In this document: in pieces, positions 7,368 to 13,015 of the stretch | How the letters are laid out: each line of letters opens with the position of its first letter | Position numbering within the stretch: position 1 is the first letter of the stretch | Assembly (NCBI GenBank): GCA_025057195.1 | Contig: JANWWX010000014.1 | Span: 1-13,015, forward strand | Reading direction: 5' to 3' | DNA from: Leptospiraceae bacterium | GTDB lineage: Bacteria > Spirochaetota > Leptospiria > Turneriellales > Turneriellaceae | Length of the DNA: 13,015 nt | Program-made: the position numbers and the translations under genes | The notes under the pieces: model-generated | The model's input: only the letters and a program-made list of their open reading frames with translations | Told to the model about the DNA's origin: nothing | Databases searched by the model: none

Positions 7368-8282
7368 TCAAAGCGGGAATTTGCCCTGCTTGGAATCGCG
7401 CACCAGTCGAGGCAAAATATAAGGTGGCACAAGCTCTTTGGTGGCAGCATAAAGCCGGCGGGCGCGGGCATCGCTGACAGCAAAATGCGCAGAGCCAGTA
7501 ACACGGTCTAACTGGTGCAAATAATAAGGTTGGATACCAGCCTGGTAAAGAGCCAAAAATAGCTCAGCCAACTTTTGTGGCGAATCATTAATTTTCCGCA
7601 GCAGCACACTCTGCGCATAGCAGCCGATGCCTGTCTCTTTCAGGTTTTTGACAATCTCCCGACACTCACTGCTGATTTCGGCGGCTGTGTTAATGTGCAA
7701 CACAAAGGTGATCAGTTTCTGTGGAAAATCGCGGCGCAATGCCGCCAGGCCACCCAAAAATTTTTGTGAGAAAAGCTGCGGTGCGGTTGTGGCGGCACGT
7801 GTATGGATACGCACGAAGCGGATTTGCGCCAGCCGCAGGAAAAACTCCAGACGCTGCAGTAATTCATTGCGGTTGAGCATCAGCGGATCACCACCGGAAA
7901 AAATAACCTCATTAATCTCTGGGTGTGATTCGAGATAGCTTGCAATCTGCGCAAGCGGTGTTGGCATAACCTTCGCTACCATCAGCGTACGCCTTTTGCG
8001 CGTGCAGTAACGGCAAAAGACTGGGCATTCTTCGCTGGCAAGGTAGAGGATCTTGTTGCGGTATTTATGCACGACATCAGGAAACGGTTGGATGTCCGGG
8101 TCGTCTTCGTGCAGCGGATCATCGCCAAACCCCGGCACACGGCGCAGCTCGCGCACATCGGGTGTAAACTGCCGCAACAGGCTTTCTGCCTCTTCGGGGG
8201 CTAGGGTGCTTGCGTGGCGTATGATGAAACTGGGGATACGCGTGCGAAAACGCAACTGCAGTTCTGCATTTTTATCGTGCAT
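7368..8282 (-). CDS. KamA/EpmB-family radical SAM aminomutase-like protein
   Basis: This is a 304-residue radical SAM protein of the lysine 2,3-aminomutase family. The [4Fe-4S]-binding CxxxCxxC motif is CPVFCRYC (C86, C90, C93), followed by TRKRR. The SGGDPL motif (129-134) binds S-adenosylmethionine. The segment YYLHQLDRVTGSAHF (253-267) resembles EpmB (YjeK), and Lys301 in the terminal GKFPL is the likely PLP-binding lysine, matching the S-K-T-P-L region of EpmB. EpmB makes (R)-beta-lysine for modification of elongation factor P, whereas KamA ferments lysine. The protein is shorter than KamA (about 416) and a little shorter than EpmB (about 342). No epmA or efp is nearby, so the substrate is open. 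I chose the ATG at 8282 although the frame stays open to 8459: that upstream part lies in the signal peptidase gene, and the ATG follows its stop by one base. Confidence 0.85.
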   Translation of the reverse strand: MHDKNAELQLRFRTRIPSFIIRHASTLAPEEAESLLRQFTPDVRELRRVPGFGDDPLHEDDPDIQPFPDVVHKYRNKILYLASEECPVFCRYCTRKRRTLMVAKVMPTPLAQIASYLESHPEINEVIFSGGDPLMLNRNELLQRLEFFLRLAQIRFVRIHTRAATTAPQLFSQKFLGGLAALRRDFPQKLITFVLHINTAAEISSECREIVKNLKETGIGCYAQSVLLRKINDSPQKLAELFLALYQAGIQPYYLHQLDRVTGSAHFAVSDARARRLYAATKELVPPYILPRLVRDSKQGKFPL

Positions 8283-8283
8283 T

Positions 8284-8838
8284 TCAGAAAAAAAACGGTG
8301 GCCGGAAAAGCACAGCCACAATCGCTGAGCGCGCGAAGCTGCCGTGCAACCGCGAGTCATTGCGGTTGCGGTCGTTATCGTTGAGGCAAAAGAAAAATCC
8401 TGGTCGGATTTCAGTTTCTGCCAGATGGTAACTGGGGTCTGCGGGTGTCGCCACAGCATAAGCCAGTTTTTTTACAGGATCGCGGTTGATCCGGAGTTCG
8501 CCGCTTTGGATCTCCACCGTATCCCCGTCCGTTGCCACAATGCGGCAGAGGATTTCGGCTTCAGCCTGTACCAAACGTACCAGCACCACATCCCCGCGGG
8601 TCGGCTGCTTCCATTGCGGGTAAATAAAATAGCGTTTATCCCCTGAACGGATTTCTGGTTGCATACTGTCGGTAGTGATGCGCAATGGATAAAAAAAGAG
8701 ATAGCGGGAAGCTGTTTGTAGCAGCGCTGCCATGGCGAGGGCAGCACTGGCGAGCAGGGCAAATTTCCGCCACCTCGTCTTGCTTTTGCCGCCAGATTTG
8801 TAGTAATGCTTGGGCTGCACAGGAAAGCACAAGCACAT
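8284..8838 (-). CDS. Signal peptidase I-like protein (S26), catalytic Lys replaced
   Basis: Type I signal peptidases cleave signal peptides from exported proteins using a Ser-Lys dyad in the periplasm. This 184-residue protein has a basic N-terminus, a membrane segment (about 26-42), then box B with the nucleophile in TTDSMQPE (Ser58) and RGDVVLVR (81-88). In box D the usual form is I-K-R-V-x-x-x-x-G-D, but here it reads ILCRIVATDGDTVEI (96-110), so Cys98 stands where the general-base lysine belongs. Box E, usually GDNRxxSxDSR, reads NDNDRNRNDSR (153-163), also altered. Ser58 is kept. The protein may be inactive, use another mechanism, or act as an adapter. The start is uncertain: no ribosome binding site is seen, and the ATG diverges from the patatin start by 26 bp. 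A run of eight T precedes the stop, one base from the KamA-like ATG. Confidence 0.8.
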   Translation of the reverse strand: MCLCFPVQPKHYYKSGGKSKTRWRKFALLASAALAMAALLQTASRYLFFYPLRITTDSMQPEIRSGDKRYFIYPQWKQPTRGDVVLVRLVQAEAEILCRIVATDGDTVEIQSGELRINRDPVKKLAYAVATPADPSYHLAETEIRPGFFFCLNDNDRNRNDSRLHGSFARSAIVAVLFRPPFFF

Positions 8839-8844
8839 CTTTCT

Positions 8845-8851
8845 GAAGGAG
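8845..8851 (+). promoter_or_regulatory. Ribosome binding site of the patatin-like gene
   Basis: GAAGGAG is a strong Shine-Dalgarno sequence, but it lies 13 bases before the ATG at 8865, longer than usual. No other in-frame start lies closer to it. It occupies most of the 26 bp between two divergent start codons, so there is no room there for a full promoter in either direction. Confidence 0.5.
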
Positions 8852-8864
8852 TGTCAACGAAAGC

Positions 8865-9761
8865 ATGGCTTCCAGCATTGCTTTGGCATTAGGTGGTGGT
8901 GCTGCCAGAGGCTTTGCCCACATTGGTGCAATCCGGGCATTGGTTGAGGCAGGCATTAGTTTTGATTATATCATCGGTGTTTCGATCGGTGCGATTTGTG
9001 GTTCGATCTACTGCTTCATGCCCGATGTTGACTTTTTGGAAAAACGCATGAAGCAGCTCAAGGACTTTCAGGCATTCCGCGATTCTGTCATCGGCACCTG
9101 GACCAGCAACCAAGATTCCTCAAGAAAAGGCATCGTGGCACGCGCGCAAAAACTTCTCACCAACACCAATATCCTGCGGCGGATTTTCACCGCACCCGGT
9201 GTGCTCACTACGCAACAGGTACATTCGGTACTCGATGTGTTTATTCCCGATGTTGCTGTTGCAGCAACGGAAATCCCCTTTGCCGCAGTGGCTGTAAATA
9301 TCCGCAGTGGAGAGTTGCGTGTGTTCACTGGCAATGACCGCCTGCGCTCCGCCGTTGTTGCCTCTGCTTCAATGCCGATGATCTTTCCTCCCGAGAGGAT
9401 CGATGGCGAGTCTTATGTCGATGGCGGCGTCCTCGATAAATTGGGTATAGAGGCTGCTGAACGGTTAGGCTTGATCCGCAAATTAGTCGTGGTCGATGTC
9501 TCCGATGAAAAGTTACCTGACACGACACCGCGCAGTGGCTTTGACGTCATGCTCAAAAGCGAGGAGATTGCCTCCGAGTTCCGCCGCCGCCAGCAGCTGG
9601 CGCGTGTTCCGGTCGTCGTCCGCCCAATCCGCGGCAATTACCATTGGGCAGATTATGCCGCTGCGGAGGCATTCATCCAGATGGGTTACGATGCCATGCG
9701 CGAAAAACTGCCCGAGGTACGCAGCCTCGCTGCAAAACGCCGCTTCTTCTTATTTCGCTGA
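8865..9761 (+). CDS. Patatin-like phospholipase / acyl hydrolase
   Basis: Patatin-like proteins are lipid acyl hydrolases (phospholipase A type) with a Ser-Asp catalytic dyad. In this 298-residue protein all hallmarks are intact. LGGGAARG (9-16) is the glycine-rich oxyanion hole with its arginine. GVSIG (38-42) is the nucleophile elbow with Ser40. ASASMPMIFPP (166-176) is a typical family segment. DGG (186-188) carries the catalytic Asp186. The arrangement matches the bacterial RssA/YchK-type single-domain family, including the N-terminal ALALGGG start. There is no signal peptide, so it is probably cytoplasmic or peripheral to the inner membrane. Its start diverges from the signal peptidase-like gene by 26 bp, and its stop directly abuts the stop of the convergent GNAT gene. 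Confidence 0.93.
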   Translation: MASSIALALGGGAARGFAHIGAIRALVEAGISFDYIIGVSIGAICGSIYCFMPDVDFLEKRMKQLKDFQAFRDSVIGTWTSNQDSSRKGIVARAQKLLTNTNILRRIFTAPGVLTTQQVHSVLDVFIPDVAVAATEIPFAAVAVNIRSGELRVFTGNDRLRSAVVASASMPMIFPPERIDGESYVDGGVLDKLGIEAAERLGLIRKLVVVDVSDEKLPDTTPRSGFDVMLKSEEIASEFRRRQQLARVPVVVRPIRGNYHWADYAAAEAFIQMGYDAMREKLPEVRSLAAKRRFFLFR

Positions 9762-10211
9762 TTAGTATTCAAAGACCTTGCGGTATTGGATAAAGCCAGA
9801 GCGGACCGCAAGTTTGTCATAAAGCCGCTGCGCTGCGACATTGGTTTCGTGCGTCAGCCAATGCACACGCGCAATACCATCCGCTTTTGCCTTAGCAAAA
9901 ACTGCCTCGAGCAACGCCTGCCCAATTCCCTGCCGGCGAAACTCCGGTGCGGTATAGAGATCCTGCAGGTAGCAATAGTCCCCTTGCGTCCAACATGAGC
10001 GGTGGTAGATCATGTGGGCAAAACCCATAAGGGTATTGTCGCTGAAGGCACCCAGTGCGTGCACGGGTTCATTGGGATCGATGATGCGTTTCCAAGTTTG
10101 CTGGGTGATCTTATCGGGGATCTCGGTATTGAAAAAGCGCTGGTAGTTTTTCCAGTGCGGCAACCAGGCGGCAAAATCTTCGGCAGCAAGTGGTCGGATG
10201 GTGATTTCCAT
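9762..10211 (-). CDS. GNAT-family N-acetyltransferase
   Basis: GNAT enzymes transfer an acetyl group from acetyl-CoA to an amine on a small molecule or protein. This 149-residue protein has the typical order: the N-terminal MEITIRPL strand, a central sheet (about 50-70), and a motif A strand LQDLYTAPEFRRQGIGQALL (82-101), in which R-R-Q-G-I-G (92-97) forms the pyrophosphate-binding loop for acetyl-CoA. The following helix and strand hold ARVHWLT (114-120), and motif B contains NVAAQRLYDKL (124-134), with the conserved tyrosine expected to assist catalysis. The substrate cannot be read from sequence. Its stop codon is immediately adjacent to the patatin-like gene's stop, with no intergenic base, so any terminator lies within the opposing gene. 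No Shine-Dalgarno sequence is obvious upstream of its start. Confidence 0.93.
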   Translation of the reverse strand: MEITIRPLAAEDFAAWLPHWKNYQRFFNTEIPDKITQQTWKRIIDPNEPVHALGAFSDNTLMGFAHMIYHRSCWTQGDYCYLQDLYTAPEFRRQGIGQALLEAVFAKAKADGIARVHWLTHETNVAAQRLYDKLAVRSGFIQYRKVFEY

Positions 10212-10281
10212 GGCTAAAATTCACCGGTCGGTGCGCCCTGCCAAGCAAATGTTATCTATAGCATGGGGGTAACCACCCAGC

Positions 10282-10323
10282 GATCGGTGCGCAAACCGTG
10301 TGGGGTCACTACTGTCCCCGATC
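10282..10323. repeat. Palindromic element between the GNAT gene and DUF1564-like copy B
   Basis: GATCGG (10282-10287) pairs with CCGATC (10318-10323). Inside it, GGGG (10302-10305) and CCCC (10316-10319) pair around TCACTACTGT, competing partly with the outer stem. A nine-base direct repeat TCGGTGCGC occurs at 10228-10236 and 10284-10292, and a small GGGT/ACCC hairpin lies at 10267-10278. The 141-base gap holds no gene I can support. It may be a REP-like palindrome or the remains of a mobile element. Confidence 0.35.
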
Positions 10324-10352
10324 AGGAAGTCCAGAATTGCTATTTTCTATTT

Positions 10353-10808
10353 TTATGGTACCTTTGTCCTGGCGGTGTTGGGTGGTTTGGAGGATGAAAA
10401 AAGCAAAAATTCGGTGTAAATATAGCCCGAAACACCCCACATTTTGACTTCCATATCGCAATTACTGAATATTGGGTCTTGGTCTGCGGAATCCAGACCC
10501 TGAGCCCCCGGAAGTACCCCATCTTCAGCTAAGCACAGCATCACGAAGATAAGGTGTGAGACTGACCAACGTAAAGCAAAGGCAAGGCTATGAAGGGAAT
10601 TGTAAGTGTCCATATCCCAATAGACCTGCACAATAATGATGCCCTCACTGCCATCGTTATGGGTGCGGAGCTTTTGCCGTGACGGCTGGTGCCGGCGCAG
10701 GTAGCGCAGACAGAATGCTAAGTTTGCCATAATGAAGGCGTAGTGTTTATGGCAAAGATTTTCTGCCGGCGCCGGCAGAGAGATACTGGTTTTGCGTTTT
10801 TCGTCCAT
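10353..10808 (-). CDS. DUF1564-like protein, copy B
   Basis: This is the second member of the paralogous pair: 151 residues in the same orientation as the copy at 6751-7212. The N-terminal 100 residues are highly conserved, including LCHKHY (18-23), the NLAF.LRYLRRH stretch (29-40) and the predicted ribbon-helix-helix segment IIIVQVYWDMDTYNSLHSLA (57-76) plus VSHLIFVMLCLAED (83-96). Residues 101-122 and the last ten residues diverge most, which suggests the N-terminal two-thirds is under constraint. Many differences in the conserved part are conservative (V/I, D/E, S/A), as expected for two functional copies rather than one decaying one. Function is unknown; DNA binding is inferred from the fold pattern. 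It diverges from the cytochrome operon across a 228-base gap, so it could in principle influence that promoter. Confidence 0.75.
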   Translation of the reverse strand: MDEKRKTSISLPAPAENLCHKHYAFIMANLAFCLRYLRRHQPSRQKLRTHNDGSEGIIIVQVYWDMDTYNSLHSLAFALRWSVSHLIFVMLCLAEDGVLPGAQGLDSADQDPIFSNCDMEVKMWGVSGYIYTEFLLFSSSKPPNTARTKVP

Positions 10809-10879
10809 AGTCCCCTCTATCTATTATATACCAGAAAATCGCGAAATTTTTTCACATTTTTGGAAAATTTTTTCGGGGC
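10809..10879 (-). promoter_or_regulatory. Conserved A-tract leader and -10 element of DUF1564-like copy B
   Basis: This is the counterpart of the leader at 7213-7283. Here the -10-like block is a perfect TATAAT on the minus strand (10823-10828), followed within five bases by AGAGGGG (10812-10818) and the ATG. Upstream are A6-T4, A5 and A6-T3 tracts at about 9-12 base spacing and GCGATTTTC. No convincing -35 hexamer is visible at 16-18 bases. The transcript start predicted from TATAAT would fall inside or next to the ribosome binding site. Confidence 0.5.
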
Positions 10880-10893
10880 CTTGGCTTTGGCAT

Positions 10894-10926
10894 AGCACCC
10901 TGCGGGCGTGGGGTGTTATGTTTTTT
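10894..10926 (+). terminator. Possible stem-loop with T-rich tail
   Basis: AGCACCC (10894-10900) pairs with GGGTGTT (10911-10917, one G-T pair) around a ten-base loop. TATGTTTTTT follows on the plus strand. It looks like a modest rho-independent terminator, but no plus-strand gene ends just upstream. It could end antisense or readthrough transcription, or be incidental. Confidence 0.25.
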
Positions 10927-11023
10927 GCACTAATGGTTGGGTATTTACGTCGTTCAAAGTAGCAAAAAAAAATCGACGCAATGTTAAAAATAAAAAGTTG
11001 CACCAAACTGACAAATACCTGAC

Positions 11024-11029
11024 AAGGAG
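11024..11029 (+). promoter_or_regulatory. Ribosome binding site of the cytochrome c gene
   Basis: AAGGAG lies seven bases before the ATG at 11037. It fixes this start rather than any earlier in-frame codon, since the frame remains open back to 10908. A CGTCG/CGACG inverted repeat (10948-10952 and 10974-10978) upstream could be an operator, but no clear -35/-10 pair was found. Confidence 0.7.
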
Positions 11030-11036
11030 TCTTTGG

Positions 11037-11408
11037 ATGGCAAACAAATACCATATCCCCGTTGCGATGATGGCACTGACTCTTTTTGCCTGCGGCGAAA
11101 AAAAGAGCGAGCCGGCCCCTGTAGCAGCCGCCGCTGTTAGCGGTGAGGCCGTTTACAACGAAAAAGGCTGTGTGACCTGCCATGGCCCACAGGGCAAGGG
11201 CGATGGCCCCGCTGGTGCAGCGCTCAAACCTAAACCGCGCAATTTCGCTGACGCCAAATGGAAAAACGGCACGGACCTGGCCTCGGTGATTAAGACTATT
11301 GAAAACGGCATCCCAGGAACGGGGATGGCTCCATACAAAGGCGCTTTAACAGACGAAGAGATCAAAGCGGTAGCAGAGTACGTGCGCAAGCTCGGCAACA
11401 AGAGCTAA
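11037..11408 (+). CDS. Monohaem cytochrome c lipoprotein (ActE-like)
   Basis: This is a 123-residue class I cytochrome c. The N-terminus is a lipoprotein signal with lipobox L-F-A-C, so Cys19 should be lipidated and anchor the protein. A flexible Ala/Pro/Glu linker (20-35) follows. The single haem-binding motif is CVTCH (45-49), and Met97 in GTGMAPYKG is the likely sixth ligand, followed by the usual C-terminal helix LTDEEIKAVAEYVRKL (104-119). It carries electrons on the periplasmic side. Its place directly upstream of ActA- and ActB-like genes suggests it is the monohaem subunit of Alternative Complex III (called ActE in Rhodothermus) or the complex's electron acceptor. In many act clusters that subunit lies further downstream, so the position is a variation. 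The start is set by a strong ribosome binding site. Confidence 0.9.
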   Translation: MANKYHIPVAMMALTLFACGEKKSEPAPVAAAAVSGEAVYNEKGCVTCHGPQGKGDGPAGAALKPKPRNFADAKWKNGTDLASVIKTIENGIPGTGMAPYKGALTDEEIKAVAEYVRKLGNKS

Positions 11409-11438
11409 AAATAGGAATTCCGGACGGAGCCCGGCGGC

Positions 11439-12038
11439 ATGGATCCAAGGCTTTTTAAGGCATTAAAATACGGCACCCCATTGTTGCTCGTTGCATTTGC
11501 AGCATGGCTGATCTGGGCACCACCAGCGCGCGTGGGCTATGCGCCTGAGCAGCCCATTGCCTACCGCCACGACATCCATGCGGGTGATCCGAGCAAGAAG
11601 ACTTTTGACGGCCGGGACCAGTATGGTATCGATTGCCGCTACTGCCACACGGGTGTTGAGGTGAGCAAAAAAGCTGGTGTGCCGAGCATGAACACCTGCA
11701 TGAACTGCCACGAAATCATCGGCTATGGCAAGGCTGGGGTGATGAAATTGCGCAAGTACTATGAACAGAAAAAGCCACTCGACTGGGTGCGTGTGCATAA
11801 CATGCCCGACCACGTGCGCTTCCCCCATGCCCCGCACATCAAGCAGCTGCACAAGCCCGGGGAGCACATCAGCCGTTCGTGCGTACCATGCCACGGCGAG
11901 GTTGCGGCGATGAAAGTGGTGACCCAAGTGGAGTCGCTCAACATGGGCTTTTGTGTCAACTGCCATCGCGATTACCGCAATACGGTGGAATATAAACACC
12001 AGGGTGTGAATATAAACTGCAACACATGCCACTACTGA
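11439..12038 (+). CDS. actA: Pentahaem cytochrome c, Alternative Complex III subunit ActA
   Basis: This is a 199-residue membrane-anchored multihaem cytochrome. One hydrophobic helix (about 12-27) anchors it with the haem domain in the periplasm. Five CxxCH motifs are present: 66-70 (CRYCH), 87-91 (CMNCH), 148-152 (CVPCH), 172-176 (CVNCH) and 194-198 (CNTCH). Extra histidines (for example H44, H47, H120, H125, H130, H133) are available as second axial ligands. Five haems and one helix match ActA, the pentahaem subunit of Alternative Complex III, which oxidises membrane quinol and passes electrons to cytochrome c or directly to an oxidase. A GGACGGAG ribosome binding site lies nine bases before the ATG. 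The last motif ends one residue from the C-terminus, as expected for a compact haem domain. The identification rests on the haem count and the ActB-like neighbour. Confidence 0.88.
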   Translation: MDPRLFKALKYGTPLLLVAFAAWLIWAPPARVGYAPEQPIAYRHDIHAGDPSKKTFDGRDQYGIDCRYCHTGVEVSKKAGVPSMNTCMNCHEIIGYGKAGVMKLRKYYEQKKPLDWVRVHNMPDHVRFPHAPHIKQLHKPGEHISRSCVPCHGEVAAMKVVTQVESLNMGFCVNCHRDYRNTVEYKHQGVNINCNTCHY

Positions 12039-12056
12039 AAACGTTGAGGGAGCACA

Positions 12057-13015
12057 ATGGCTAACATAGAAAAAAAAGCACGCATCTTCCGCTCGTATGA
12101 GGAAACTACAAAAGAGGGCAGCAGCGAAACAGCGCTATGGAACGGCAAAAGTGAATTCCCCGCCAACATTGAGGAGCTGATCGAGCGCGGGGTCAACCCG
12201 GAGCTTGACCGCAAAAGTTTCCTGACGCTGATGGGCGCATCCATTTCGATGGCGACCCTGTCTGCCTGCCGGGAGCCGATTGAAAAAATTGTTCCTTATG
12301 TCGATCGGCCGATGGAATATGTGCCTGGCCTGCCGCGCTATTTTGCCACGGCGCATGTGACAGCACGGGGTGTTACGCCAGTTTTGGTCAAGGTCCGCGA
12401 GGGCAAGCCAATCAAGATTGAGGGCTTGGCTGAACATCCGCTTTTTAAGGGGGCAGCTAAAGCGGATACCTTTGCCTCGATTTGGGATCTGTACGATCCC
12501 GACAGGTTGCGCAATCCATTAGTCAAAGATGGCAACGAGTTCAAAGCAGCCAAATGGGATGACGTTCTGGCAACTGCCGCCAATGCGCTCAAAAAAAATG
12601 CCCGCATCCTGTCACGGGTGACGTTCTCACCGGCTGAAGAGACCGCGCGGGCGAAGTTAGGACGTCCGGTGGTCTATGACCCAACTGGTGTGCTGAGTGA
12701 GATTGCGGCCGGCAACATGGCCAGTTTTGGCAATCCTGCTGTGCCTGCATACCGCTTTGATGTGGCGGATTTGATCCTTTCGATTGAGGCTGATTTTCTG
12801 GGCACCTGGCTTGCGCCTGAGCTCTATACCAAACAATTTGCCAGCCGGCGCAATCCTGACAATGGCAACATGAACCGCCTGGTGGTGGTCGAATCGGTGC
12901 TTTCGCTCACAGGCAGCAATGCCGACAAGAGGTTGCCCATCAGCGCGGGCAGCCATACCACCTTTGCTTTGGGCCTGGCGAACCTGCTTTTGCCGGGCTC
13001 GCCGTTGGCAGGGGA
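12057..13015 (+). CDS. actB: ActB-like molybdopterin oxidoreductase-family subunit, 3' partial
   Basis: The first 319 residues are present and the gene runs off the right edge. An N-terminal extension precedes a variant twin-arginine signal, DRKSFLTLMGAS (51-62), followed by a small-residue helix and LSAC (68-71), where Cys71 could be a lipobox cysteine. Then comes the characteristic EKIVPYVDRP (76-85) and PGLPRYFATA (90-99), the start of the molybdopterin oxidoreductase-like domain. This matches the extended, variant Tat region of ActB-type proteins, which also carry a C-terminal iron-sulfur domain (not in the window). In Alternative Complex III the molybdopterin-like domain lacks the cofactor and is structural, while iron-sulfur clusters carry electrons. 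AGGGAG lies four bases before the ATG. The R-K pair instead of R-R is a recognised relaxed variation for this group. Confidence 0.87.
   Translation, partial: MANIEKKARIFRSYEETTKEGSSETALWNGKSEFPANIEELIERGVNPELDRKSFLTLMGASISMATLSACREPIEKIVPYVDRPMEYVPGLPRYFATAHVTARGVTPVLVKVREGKPIKIEGLAEHPLFKGAAKADTFASIWDLYDPDRLRNPLVKDGNEFKAAKWDDVLATAANALKKNARILSRVTFSPAEETARAKLGRPVVYDPTGVLSEIAAGNMASFGNPAVPAYRFDVADLILSIEADFLGTWLAPELYTKQFASRRNPDNGNMNRLVVVESVLSLTGSNADKRLPISAGSHTTFALGLANLLLPGSPLAG

Noticed and set aside
8283..8459. N-terminal extension of the KamA-like frame.
   Set aside because: It lies in the coding region of the signal peptidase-like gene in another frame and has no family similarity.
8853..8858. 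Perfect TTGACA on the minus strand between the divergent signal peptidase-like and patatin-like genes.
   Set aside because: No -10-like hexamer lies 16-18 bases downstream, and the position would put the transcript start inside the coding region.
1..13015. CRISPR array, rRNA, tRNA, integrase or transposase.
   Set aside because: No regularly spaced repeats, RNA gene signatures or recombinase motifs were seen on either strand.

Overview
This window looks like chromosomal DNA of a diderm (double-membrane), aerobically respiring bacterium of moderate GC. My best guess is a Leptospira-like spirochaete (Leptospirales). The lineage clue is a pair of paralogues resembling the DUF1564 family, which I remember as largely leptospiral; that is memory, not a search. 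Diderm envelope genes (an MlaC-type carrier, a TolC-type outer-membrane factor and a probable beta-barrel) fit. No intergenic stretch reaches 300 bases.

Bases 1-6642 (plus strand) form one compact set of seven genes with overlaps or small gaps: a 5'-truncated probable outer-membrane protein, a DivIC/FtsB/FtsL-like division protein, uvrB, a 55-residue two-helix membrane protein, an MlaC-like lipid carrier, a TolC-family protein and a secreted TPR protein. No ABC or RND pump component accompanies the last four. This may be a compact envelope transport or maintenance module.

Bases 6751-10808 are an accessory-looking block bounded by two same-orientation copies (minus strand) of a DUF1564-like gene. 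The copies share both protein sequence and about 60 bp of A-tract-rich leader. Between them lie a signal peptidase I-like gene whose catalytic Lys position holds Cys, coupled to a KamA/EpmB-type radical SAM gene (both minus), then a patatin-like lipase (plus) and a GNAT acetyltransferase (minus). The patatin and signal peptidase start codons diverge across only 26 bp, and the patatin and GNAT stop codons abut.

Bases 11037-13015 (plus strand) start a respiratory operon: a monohaem cytochrome c lipoprotein, a pentahaem cytochrome of ActA type, and the first 319 residues of an ActB-like molybdopterin-oxidoreductase-family subunit. Together they indicate Alternative Complex III, a quinol:electron-acceptor oxidoreductase that replaces or supplements cytochrome bc1. 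The cluster runs off the right edge.
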